Assembly: GCA_012839035.1 (NCBI GenBank)
Contig: DUOB01000004.1
Coordinates: 28,662 to 92,661, forward strand
DNA length: 64,000 nt
Direction: 5' to 3'
Origin: Propionibacterium sp.
GTDB taxonomy: Bacteria; Actinomycetota; Actinomycetes; Propionibacteriales; Propionibacteriaceae
In this document: positions 56,353 to 64,000 of the stretch, piece after piece
Layout of the letters: each line of letters starts with the position of its first letter
How positions within the stretch are numbered: position 1 is the first letter of the stretch
Program-made: the position numbers and the translations under genes
Notes under the pieces: model-generated
What the model was told of the DNA's origin: nothing
What the model saw: the letters and a program-made list of their open reading frames with translations, nothing else
The model's database searches: none

Positions 56353-57635
56353 CGGGTCTCTTCCTTGCGATAGAGCAGCGTTGCTCTGTGCTCCGGGGAC
56401 AGGTGTTCGGCCGCAGCGGCCCGGATCTCCTCGCCGTCGATCGAGGTCACGGTGTGAATGCGGGTGTTGATGCGATGGGGGTCGTCGAGCAGCGTCGCGG
56501 CGGCGGAGATCTGGTCAGCGCGGGTGGCGAGCCCGGCGAGCGACTGGAGCCAGAACCGTTCGAACTGGGCACGGGCTCGGCGTACCTCCTCGGCCGTCGG
56601 CCCCTCCGCGATGAAGCGCGCGACCTCCGCGGCCATCGCCTCCTCCAACAGGTCCGGCTCGACCCCGTCGCGGGCGCGGGCGGAGGCGAACCCGAACGAG
56701 TGCCCACCGATCAGCTGCAGCGCCGACGAGCCGGCGCCCGTGGCCAGCTCGCGTTCCCGCACGAGCACTTGGTGGAACCGGCTGGATTGGCTGCCGCCGA
56801 TGATGAACAGCGCGAGGTCGGCGGCGTCCACGGCGCGGGTGCCGAGCGGGGGAAGGCGCCAGGTGAAGTACGCGGCGTCCGCCGGCACCGCCGCCACGGC
56901 TTCGTCCCGAGGGAGCCCGGTGATCGGTCCGAGATGGGGTTCCGGTGGCGGGGGTGGCAGATCACCGGCGGGAATGTGACCGAAATGGTGTTCCACCAAC
57001 TTCACGCCCCGTTCGGCGGTCACATCCCCGACGAGGGTCAGGACGCAGTTGTTGGGCAGATAGTGCGTCCGGAAGAAGTGGTGGACATAGTCCAGGCTGG
57101 CGGCGTCCAGGTCTGCCATCGACCCGATCGTGGTGTGTCCATAGGGATGATCCGGCGGGAACGTCAGGCCGACGAGTCGTTCCATGACATCGCCATAGGG
57201 GACGTTGTCATAGCGCTGGCGCTTCTCCTCCTTGACGACCTCGCGCTGATTGTCGAGGTTGTCCTGCCCCACGGCGTCGAGGAGGCTCCCCATGCGGTCG
57301 GCCTCCAACCACAGGGCCAATTCCAGCCCACCGGTGGGGAGCGACTCGAAATAGTTGGTGCGATCGAACCACGTCGTCGCGTTGACGGACGCGCCCGCGG
57401 ACTGCATCAGGGCGATGTGCTGGCCGGATTCGACGTTCGCCGATCCCTGGAACATGAGATGTTCGAAAAGGTGCGCGAAGCCGGTCCGGCCGGGCTCCTC
57501 GTGGCGGGAGCCGACGTTGTACCAGAGGTTCACCGCCACTGCCGGCGCCTGGTGGTCGGAACTGACGATCACCCGCAGGCCATTGGCCAGCCGGGTGTCG
57601 TGGATCGGATAACGGCCGGATTCCATGCGCGCCAT
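56349..57635 (-). CDS. M16-family zinc peptidase (active subunit)
   Basis: GFAHLFEHLMFQG (HxxEH), LPNNCVLTLVGD. Confidence 0.93.
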   Translation of the reverse strand: MARMESGRYPIHDTRLANGLRVIVSSDHQAPAVAVNLWYNVGSRHEEPGRTGFAHLFEHLMFQGSANVESGQHIALMQSAGASVNATTWFDRTNYFESLPTGGLELALWLEADRMGSLLDAVGQDNLDNQREVVKEEKRQRYDNVPYGDVMERLVGLTFPPDHPYGHTTIGSMADLDAASLDYVHHFFRTHYLPNNCVLTLVGDVTAERGVKLVEHHFGHIPAGDLPPPPPEPHLGPITGLPRDEAVAAVPADAAYFTWRLPPLGTRAVDAADLALFIIGGSQSSRFHQVLVRERELATGAGSSALQLIGGHSFGFASARARDGVEPDLLEEAMAAEVARFIAEGPTAEEVRRARAQFERFWLQSLAGLATRADQISAAATLLDDPHRINTRIHTVTSIDGEEIRAAAAEHLSPEHRATLLYRKEETR

Positions 57636-57728
57636 CGAACCACATGGCCCGCCATGGTGGGGAGGCCCGGGATCCGATTGTCGTCAAAGCCCCAGAGGCG
57701 ATTTGTCGAGAACTGTACGGTGGGTTGG

Positions 57729-58016
57729 GTGATTGCCGGAGTTCTCGCCGTTGCGCTGGGGCTCCTGACCCTGAACATGCTGGGAAGCCTCGTCCGGGTT
57801 GTCCTCGGGCCGACTGATCGTGACCGCCTCACCGGCGTGGTCCTTGCGGGCACGTCGGGCATCGCGTTCCTGCTTCTCGCGGCCGTGCTGTTCGACCAAC
57901 CCGCGCTGCGGGATGCGGCGCTCGCGATCTGTGCACTGACCGTGGTGGTCACCGTCGTCAGGATTCGCGCCGAACAGTCCGCGGACCGAGCGGGGCGGAA
58001 TGCCGATGCCGGGTGA
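57729..58016 (+). CDS. MnhF/MrpF-like antiporter subunit
   Basis: GSLVRVVLGPTDRDRLTGVVLAGT, 3 TM; GTG start. Confidence 0.8.
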   Translation: MIAGVLAVALGLLTLNMLGSLVRVVLGPTDRDRLTGVVLAGTSGIAFLLLAAVLFDQPALRDAALAICALTVVVTVVRIRAEQSADRAGRNADAG

Positions 58017-58308
58017 TCTTCTCACGCTGATCTTCATCCCACTGGGATGCTTCTTCTTCACGGTCGGCACGGTCGGCCTGCTGAGGTTCGGTGATCTACG
58101 CACCCGTCTCCACGCCCTCACCAAGGCCGACACCCTCGGCCTCGGCCTCATCGTGCTGGGCCTGATGCCGCAGGTCCCCGCGCTGGCCGGGGCGAAAATG
58201 GTGCTCATCTGGGTTCTGGCCCTGGGGGCCGCAGCGCTGACAGCGACCCTCCTGGCCGGCCGGAGGGGCAGTACGCAGGGTTCCCGCCCGGAGCGGGGCG
58301 GGTCATGA
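58000..58308 (+). CDS. MnhG/MrpG-like antiporter subunit
   Basis: GCFFFTVGTVGLLRFGDLRTRLHALTKADTLGLGLIVLGL. Confidence 0.9.
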   Translation: MPMPGDLLTLIFIPLGCFFFTVGTVGLLRFGDLRTRLHALTKADTLGLGLIVLGLMPQVPALAGAKMVLIWVLALGAAALTATLLAGRRGSTQGSRPERGGS

Positions 58309-59219
58309 GCCCCCTGGACCTGGTGATCGGGCTGACCGTGCTGGGCGCTGCCGTCGTGGTGCTCGCGGCCCCGCGGCTGGCCGCGGCCGTCGCCTTTCTC
58401 GTCTTCGGAGTCGCCCTTGCCGCACTGTGGTCGGTGCTCGGCGCCCCGGACATCGCGTTGGCCGAAGCGGCGCTCGGCACGGGAGTCACCGGTGCCCTGT
58501 TCATCGAGGCGATCACGCGGGAGAAGCCCGCGCGACGGCACCGTCCGGCCTGGTGGATCGCGGTTGCCCTGGTGCTGGTGAGCGGATCGGCCGTGCTCCC
58601 GATTCTCGCCCGTGTCACGAGCCAGAGCACCACCGAAGGACTCGGCCCGACGGTGTCCCATTCTCTTCCCGACGCCGGCATCGACCATCCCGTCACCGCG
58701 GCCCTCCTGGTGTTCCGGGCCTATGACACGCTGCTCGAGATCGCCGTGCTGTTCGTTGCCGTCGTCGTCGCCATGGCGATGCGCGACCAACTGCCTGTCC
58801 GCGCCAGCCGTGCCGCCGACGGCACCCCCAACCCCCTGGTCGCGGCGTTCGTCCCCCGGGTCCTCCCGGTGCTCGTCATCATCGTGGGCTGGTTCCTGTT
58901 CGCGGGCTCGTCGTTGCCGGGTGGCGCGTTCCAGGCGGCCGCGGTCCTCGCGGGTGCCCTGCTGCTGGTGCGGGCCACCGGCCGGCTCCGGCCGCGGCGG
59001 GGAACGGTCACGGCGTGGGCGGCCGCGGGACTGCTGGCGTTCCTCGTGGTGGCTGGGGCCGGCGTACCCCTCGGCACCTGGCTCACTCTCCCACCCGGCG
59101 CAACCGTCGTGGTGATCGTGGCCCTGGAGACAGTCCTCACGCTCTCGATCGCCGTCAGCCTCGCGGTCCTCGTGACCGTCGTGGGGGACGTGGACGGCCG
59201 GACGGAGCCCGCATCGTGA
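58305..59219 (+). CDS. Fused MbhD(DUF4040)/MbhE-like + MnhB-like antiporter subunit
   Basis: GAPDIALAEAALGTGVTGALFIEAI (DUF4040); HPVTAALLVFRAYDTLLEIAVLFVA (MrpA C-term/MbhE-like); GWFLFAGSSLPGGAFQAAAVLAGALLL (MnhB). Confidence 0.85.
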   Translation: MSPLDLVIGLTVLGAAVVVLAAPRLAAAVAFLVFGVALAALWSVLGAPDIALAEAALGTGVTGALFIEAITREKPARRHRPAWWIAVALVLVSGSAVLPILARVTSQSTTEGLGPTVSHSLPDAGIDHPVTAALLVFRAYDTLLEIAVLFVAVVVAMAMRDQLPVRASRAADGTPNPLVAAFVPRVLPVLVIIVGWFLFAGSSLPGGAFQAAAVLAGALLLVRATGRLRPRRGTVTAWAAAGLLAFLVVAGAGVPLGTWLTLPPGATVVVIVALETVLTLSIAVSLAVLVTVVGDVDGRTEPAS

Positions 59220-59551
59220 GTCAGACCACGTGGTTCGTCCTCGTCGCCGGAACACTCGTCGTCCTCGGGCTGGGCCGGCTCGCCGGCGCGCGGGACTGGA
59301 TCACCCGGTTGCTCGCCCTCAACGTCACCGGTGCGGGGAGCCTGGTGCTCCTGGTGGCGCTGGCGGGGCGTACGCACCCTGCCGATCCCGTTCCGCACGC
59401 ACTGGCCCTCACCGGCATCGTCATCACCGTCGCGGTGACCGGTGTCGGCCTCATCCTCGCGCGCCTGGTCAGCATCGCCGCGGAATCCCCGGACAACACC
59501 GAGGAGCGTCACGAGGCCTCCGGAGGATCTCCCGCTGAGGAGAGCCCGTGA
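59216..59551 (+). CDS. MnhC/NuoK-like antiporter subunit
   Basis: DPVPHALALTGIVITVAVTGVGLILA. Confidence 0.85.
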   Translation: MSQTTWFVLVAGTLVVLGLGRLAGARDWITRLLALNVTGAGSLVLLVALAGRTHPADPVPHALALTGIVITVAVTGVGLILARLVSIAAESPDNTEERHEASGGSPAEESP

Positions 59552-60966
59552 CGCTTCTCGTTGCCGGCCTGGTGTTCGGCCCACTCCTCCTCGCCGTGGT
59601 CGCGTGGCTGGTCCCTGCGCGAGCTCGGCCGGCCGTCACGCTCCTCGGTCTCACCGCGCTGCTGGTGGGCGCGGGCGTTCTCGCCCGACAGGTGGCGACC
59701 CACGGAGCGCTCGAACAGGCCCTCGGTGGCTGGGCGCCGCCGCTGGGGATCGCGGTGCGAGCCGACGGTTTGGCGGCGATGTTCGTGTTGGTGACGCTCG
59801 TCGTCACCGTGCTGGTCGCGTTCCACGTCGCGGTGCTGGGCGATCACCCCGGGGCGTACTGGCCCCTCATCCTTCTCCTCGTCGCCGGGCTCAACTCGGT
59901 GTTCCTGACCCGTGATCTGTTCAACGCGTACGTCGGTCTGGAGATCGTCGGTTTGGCCGCGGTGGGACTGGTCGCACTGGGTGGCCGCGGGTCCTGGGAA
60001 CCGGCGCTGCGCTATCTGCTCGTCGCGGTCCTCGGGTCACTGCTGTTCCTGGTGGCGCTGGGTCTGGTGTACGCCGGCACGGGCACCCTCGACATGCAGC
60101 TCGCCGGCGAACGCTGGCCGGCAACCGGCATCCCGGCCGCCTGGCCGCTGGGGATCGCCGCGGTCGGCCTCGCCCTCAAGTGCGCGCTGTTTCCCCTGCA
60201 CGGGTGGCTCCCTCCCGCGCACGCGAGCGCCCCGACCGGTGTCAGCCCGCTCCTGTCCGGGCTGGTGGTGAAAGCACCGTTGTTCCTGCTGCTGAGGTTC
60301 TGGTTCGACGTCACCGGCCCGGACCGGACCGTGGGCGTCATGCTCGGTGTCCTCGGTGCTGCCGCGGTCCTGTGGACCGGTCTCCAGGCCCTGGTCCAGG
60401 ACCGGCTGAAACACGTCGTCGCCTTCTCGACCGCGGCACAGATGGGCTATCTGTTCCTGTTGTTCCCGCTCACCATGACGCAGGATCCTGCCGTGGGCAG
60501 TCTCGCCCTCGGCGGCATGGTGACGCTCGCGGTCGCGCATGCGCTGGCCAAAGCAGGTCTGTTCCTGTGTGCCGGCACGCTCAAGAATCTGCGCGGCACC
60601 GACGAACTTCGGGCACTGTCCGGGTTGGCGCATGCCCACCCGGCCCTCCTGTTGGCGATGGGGCTGACGACGGTCAGTCTCGTCGGACTGCCCATCTCGG
60701 CCGGGTTCGCGGGCAAGTGGCAGTTGCTGTCCGCGGCGGACTCGAGTGGGGCGTACGGGATCGTGCTCGTCCTCGTCGCCGGCACGCTCCTGTCGGCGGC
60801 CTATCTGCTGCGACCGCTGGCGGCGGGACTGGCGGAGCCGGAGGCGGGGGACACGTGGCCGGCGCTGGGTTGGCGGCACCTGGTCGGTCCACTGGTCCTG
60901 GCCCTGCTCGCCGCCGCGCTCGGTCTGCGAGCGGTCGAGCTCGTGACGCTGGTGGGGGTGTCGTGA
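59548..60966 (+). CDS. MnhD/NuoN-like proton-translocating subunit
   Basis: NSVFLTRDLFNAYVGLEI; CALFPLHGWLPPAHASAPTGVSPLLSGLVVKAPLFLLLR. Confidence 0.93.
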   Translation: MTLLVAGLVFGPLLLAVVAWLVPARARPAVTLLGLTALLVGAGVLARQVATHGALEQALGGWAPPLGIAVRADGLAAMFVLVTLVVTVLVAFHVAVLGDHPGAYWPLILLLVAGLNSVFLTRDLFNAYVGLEIVGLAAVGLVALGGRGSWEPALRYLLVAVLGSLLFLVALGLVYAGTGTLDMQLAGERWPATGIPAAWPLGIAAVGLALKCALFPLHGWLPPAHASAPTGVSPLLSGLVVKAPLFLLLRFWFDVTGPDRTVGVMLGVLGAAAVLWTGLQALVQDRLKHVVAFSTAAQMGYLFLLFPLTMTQDPAVGSLALGGMVTLAVAHALAKAGLFLCAGTLKNLRGTDELRALSGLAHAHPALLLAMGLTTVSLVGLPISAGFAGKWQLLSAADSSGAYGIVLVLVAGTLLSAAYLLRPLAAGLAEPEAGDTWPALGWRHLVGPLVLALLAAALGLRAVELVTLVGVS

Positions 60967-62474
60967 CCGCGCTCTTCGTCCTGGCCCCCGTGATCGTGCT
61001 CGCGGTTTCCGCGCTCACTGCGATCGTCATCTTCCTGCTGCCCGAGGAGGCGGGCCGCGCGCGAACACGTCTGAACCTCACCGCCGCGGCACTCAAGCTC
61101 GCGCTGGTCGTGGTGATCGTCCCGTTCGTGTTCGACCAGAACTATCCCGCGCTGGGCTGGGAACTGCTGCCCGGGGTGCGGCTCGAACTCCGCATCGACT
61201 CCTTCTCGGTCCTGTTCGCGCTGCTCAGCTCCCTGCTCTGGCTGGCGACCACTCTCTATGCGATCGGCTATCTGCACGGGGGACAGCATCAGCGCCGGTT
61301 CTTCGGATTCTTCAGCCTGTGCGTCACCGCGACGGTCGGCATTGCGTTCGCCGGCAACCTCGTGACGTTCGTCGTCTTCTATGAACTCCTCACGCTGGTC
61401 ACCTATCCGCTCGTGGCGCACTCGGCCACCCCGGAGGCCCTGCGGGCCGCCCGGACCTATCTCGCCTATGCCCTCACCGGCGGCCTGCTCGTGCTCGTCG
61501 GCACCGTCGCTCTGCACACGTTCGCCGGCGCCAGCGACTTCGTCGGCGGCGGCAACCCGGCCGTGGCGGACTTCGTCGCGAACCGGCCGCTCGCCGCGAC
61601 CGTGGTGTTCTGGGTGCTGGTGACCGGCCTCGGGGTCAAGGCGGCCCTGGTGCCGCTCCACGGCTGGCTGCCGATCGCCATGGTCGCGCCCGCGCCCGTG
61701 AGCGCGCTGCTGCACGCGGTCGCAGTGGTCAAGGCGGGCGCGTTCGGGCTGGTGCGGGTCGTGGACGATGTCTTCGGGGTCGGCATCGCGCGGGACCTGG
61801 GGGTGCTCGATCCACTGCTGGTCTGGGCGGCGATCACCATCCTCTATGGCTCCTTCCGCGCGCTGACGCAGAACGATCTGAAGAAGCGGCTCGCGTTCTC
61901 GACGGTGAGCCAGGTCAGCTACATCACCCTCGGGTTGGCCATGTTCGGGGTGGTTGCCACCACCGGCGGCGTCGTGCACCTGTTCCACCAGGGCATCACG
62001 AAGATCACGCTCTTCTTCTGCGCCGGGCTCTATGCCGAGCGGCTCGGGGCCAAGACGGTCGGCTCGCTCGCGGGGATGGGGCGCCGGATGCCCTGGACCT
62101 CCGTCGCCTTCACGATCGGTGCCTTCGGCATGATCGGCCTGCCACCGCTCGCGGGATTCGTGTCCAAATGGACGCTGGCCCAGGGGGCCCTCGCCGCGGA
62201 CCGGTCCTGGGTCGTCGGCGTGCTCGTGCTCAGCGCGGCGCTGAACTGTGCCTATTTCCTCCCGATCGTCTATCGCATCTGGGCCCCCCGGGAGGCTGTC
62301 GCCGGCCGAGAGGCTGTCGCCGGCGACGCCCCACCCCGCACGCGGCCGTTCGGGCTGATGCTGTGGCCCGCCGTCGCGACGGGGGTGTTGGCCGTCGCTG
62401 CGGGCCTGTTCGCGGGGATGCCGTTCGCACCGCTCGACTTCGCCGGCCTCATCGCGGAGCGGAGCTATCCATGA
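60963..62474 (+). CDS. MnhA N-terminal/NuoL-like proton-translocating subunit
   Basis: VPLHGWLPIAMVAPAPVSALLHAVAVVKAGAFGLVRV; no MnhA C-terminal extension. Confidence 0.92.
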   Translation: MTALFVLAPVIVLAVSALTAIVIFLLPEEAGRARTRLNLTAAALKLALVVVIVPFVFDQNYPALGWELLPGVRLELRIDSFSVLFALLSSLLWLATTLYAIGYLHGGQHQRRFFGFFSLCVTATVGIAFAGNLVTFVVFYELLTLVTYPLVAHSATPEALRAARTYLAYALTGGLLVLVGTVALHTFAGASDFVGGGNPAVADFVANRPLAATVVFWVLVTGLGVKAALVPLHGWLPIAMVAPAPVSALLHAVAVVKAGAFGLVRVVDDVFGVGIARDLGVLDPLLVWAAITILYGSFRALTQNDLKKRLAFSTVSQVSYITLGLAMFGVVATTGGVVHLFHQGITKITLFFCAGLYAERLGAKTVGSLAGMGRRMPWTSVAFTIGAFGMIGLPPLAGFVSKWTLAQGALAADRSWVVGVLVLSAALNCAYFLPIVYRIWAPREAVAGREAVAGDAPPRTRPFGLMLWPAVATGVLAVAAGLFAGMPFAPLDFAGLIAERSYP

Positions 62475-64000
62475 GCTGGTTCTGGCTGCTTGCCCTCGTC
62501 ACGCCGCTCGTCACCGCGGCGGGGATCGCCTTGCGACGGCCCCGGGTCCTGCTGGGCTGGTGCCAGTTGGCCGTGCTGCCGGCGCTGGTGCTGACCCTCC
62601 TGCCGGCCGCCCGGGAGGTGACCCGCTGGGAGTGGATCCTCACCGGTGCATCCTTCCGCCTGGATGTGGTGTCCCGTGCACTGACGTTCGTCACTGTGCT
62701 GCTCTATGGCGCGGTGCTCACGGCGATCGACCCCCGCCGGGTGCGGCGACCGGGCGTGCTGCAGGCCTTCCTGCTGCTGTGTTTCGTCGGCAACATCGGC
62801 GCCTATGCCGCTGCCGACACCGTGACCTTCTATCTCTGTTTCGCGCTCATGAGCTATTCGGCCCTCGGCCTGGTGCTCCACAACCGCACCGCCGAGGCAC
62901 ACCGCGCCGGCATCGTCTATCTCGTCCTCGCGGTCCTCAGTGAGACGTTCAGCCTGGCCGGGTTGATTCTGATCGCGGGGGCCGGCGGCCACGAACTCGG
63001 CGTCGTCCCCGCCGCCGTCGCAGCCTCCCCGCACAGCGGTCTCATCGTCGCGCTCGTCATTCTCGGCTTCGGCATCAAGGCGGGCCTGGTGCCGCTCCAC
63101 GTCTGGCTCCCGCTCGCCCATCCCGCCGCGCCGCCCACGGCCAGTGCGGTCCTGTCCGGCGCGATGGTCAAGGCGGGACTGGTCGGCTGGCTGCGTTTCC
63201 TGCCGTTGGGGGAGCCAGGTTTCACCGACGCCGGCCGGGTGCTCGTGGTCGCGGGGGTCGTCGGTGCGTTCGCCAGCGTCCCGATCGGTCTCGCGCAACG
63301 CAACCCCAAGACGATCCTTGCGTACTCCACCATCTCCCAACTCGGTTTCCTCACCATCGTCGTCGGCGTCGCGCTCGCTGTCCCAGAGCTCGCGCCCGCG
63401 TGCGTCACCGCGGCGGTGATCTATGCCGTCCACCACGGGCTCGCGAAGGCGGCGGCGTTCCTCGCGGTTCCGGTGTGGCAGCACCATGCGCACCGACGTG
63501 GCGGCTGGCTCGTTCCCGCCGGGACGCTCGTCGCGGGCCTTGCGATCGTGGGGGCGCCGTTGAGTTCGGGGGCGGTCGGCAAGTACGCCGCCAAGAACGC
63601 CGTCGAGGGCGTCGTCATCGGCGGCTTCGACCTCGTCAGCCTCCTGCCGTGGGTCGCCACCGGCTCGACGCTGCTGCTGATCCGGTTCTGGGCGCGCCTG
63701 CGGACGATGGACATCGAGCCCGCCGCGAAACCCGACCGCGAGCTGCTGGCCTGGCTGTTCCTCGTCGCGGTGTGCATCCCGGTCCCGTGGATCCTGGGGG
63801 ACTGGTGGGTGCCGTTGGCTGCCGTCCCCGATCTCGACGCCGTCACGCTGTGGGACGCGACCTGGCCGGTCCTGATCGGTCTCGCGCTGGCGGCGCTGGG
63901 CTGGTGGTGGCGGAGACCGCTCACGCGATTCCCCGCCGTCCCCGCGGGTGATCTGGTGGTCGCCTATGCGGCGGGCGTACGCGTGGCCGCGCGCGGGGTG
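62471..64000 (+). CDS. Second NuoM/NuoN/MnhD-like proton-translocating subunit (truncated by window end)
   Basis: MSWFWLLALVTPLVTAAGIALRR...; AGLVPLHVWLPLAHPAAPPTASAVLSGAMVKAGLVGWLRF; frame open to 64000. Confidence 0.88.
   Translation, partial: MSWFWLLALVTPLVTAAGIALRRPRVLLGWCQLAVLPALVLTLLPAAREVTRWEWILTGASFRLDVVSRALTFVTVLLYGAVLTAIDPRRVRRPGVLQAFLLLCFVGNIGAYAAADTVTFYLCFALMSYSALGLVLHNRTAEAHRAGIVYLVLAVLSETFSLAGLILIAGAGGHELGVVPAAVAASPHSGLIVALVILGFGIKAGLVPLHVWLPLAHPAAPPTASAVLSGAMVKAGLVGWLRFLPLGEPGFTDAGRVLVVAGVVGAFASVPIGLAQRNPKTILAYSTISQLGFLTIVVGVALAVPELAPACVTAAVIYAVHHGLAKAAAFLAVPVWQHHAHRRGGWLVPAGTLVAGLAIVGAPLSSGAVGKYAAKNAVEGVVIGGFDLVSLLPWVATGSTLLLIRFWARLRTMDIEPAAKPDRELLAWLFLVAVCIPVPWILGDWWVPLAAVPDLDAVTLWDATWPVLIGLALAALGWWWRRPLTRFPAVPAGDLVVAYAAGVRVAARGV

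Noticed and set aside
57684-59255. 523-aa minus-strand ORF
   Set aside because: Antisense to Mnh-like TM genes, polar low-complexity translation, no domain.
1-64000. CRISPR arrays, IS elements, prophage, tRNA/rRNA genes
   Set aside because: No regularly spaced repeats, transposase or phage genes, or tRNA/rRNA-like sequences recognised on either strand by eye.

Overview
This is a high-GC actinobacterial chromosomal window, probably Propionibacteriaceae-like (PPA1309-family, UPF0182 and WhiB7 genes). It is gene-dense, with no rRNA, tRNA, CRISPR or IS element seen. From recalled gene orders (no search run), much of it resembles the Mycobacterium tuberculosis Rv3193c-Rv3211 neighbourhood: DEAD helicase, ferritin-like protein, DUF3107, TetR, AdnA, AdnB, NudC, UvrD2, WhiB7, UbiB/ABC1, ThiF-like protein, DUF2342, PDZ-Lon and UPF0182. 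Two large blocks appear inserted into that backbone. The first is a co-oriented signalling cassette (9704-22037): FHA, vWA, PP2C, PknG-like kinase, coiled-coil protein, GlnX-like 4-TM protein, CbxX-type AAA+, small orphan, TelA. It sits between DUF3107 and TetR. The second is a RecD-RecB-RecC operon between NudC and UvrD2, so AdnAB and RecBCD lie side by side. The right end carries an Mrp/Mbh-like cation antiporter operon with an unusual order and a domain fusion, running off the window. Other highlights are a whiB7 leader with uORF, attenuator and WhiB7-type promoter, a zinc ribbon shared by the cassette proteins, a membrane-anchored degenerate mycoredoxin, and a strongly over-represented palindrome GCGTACGC (19 hand-counted copies in 64 kb against about 2.5 expected), reminiscent in form of cyanobacterial HIP1.
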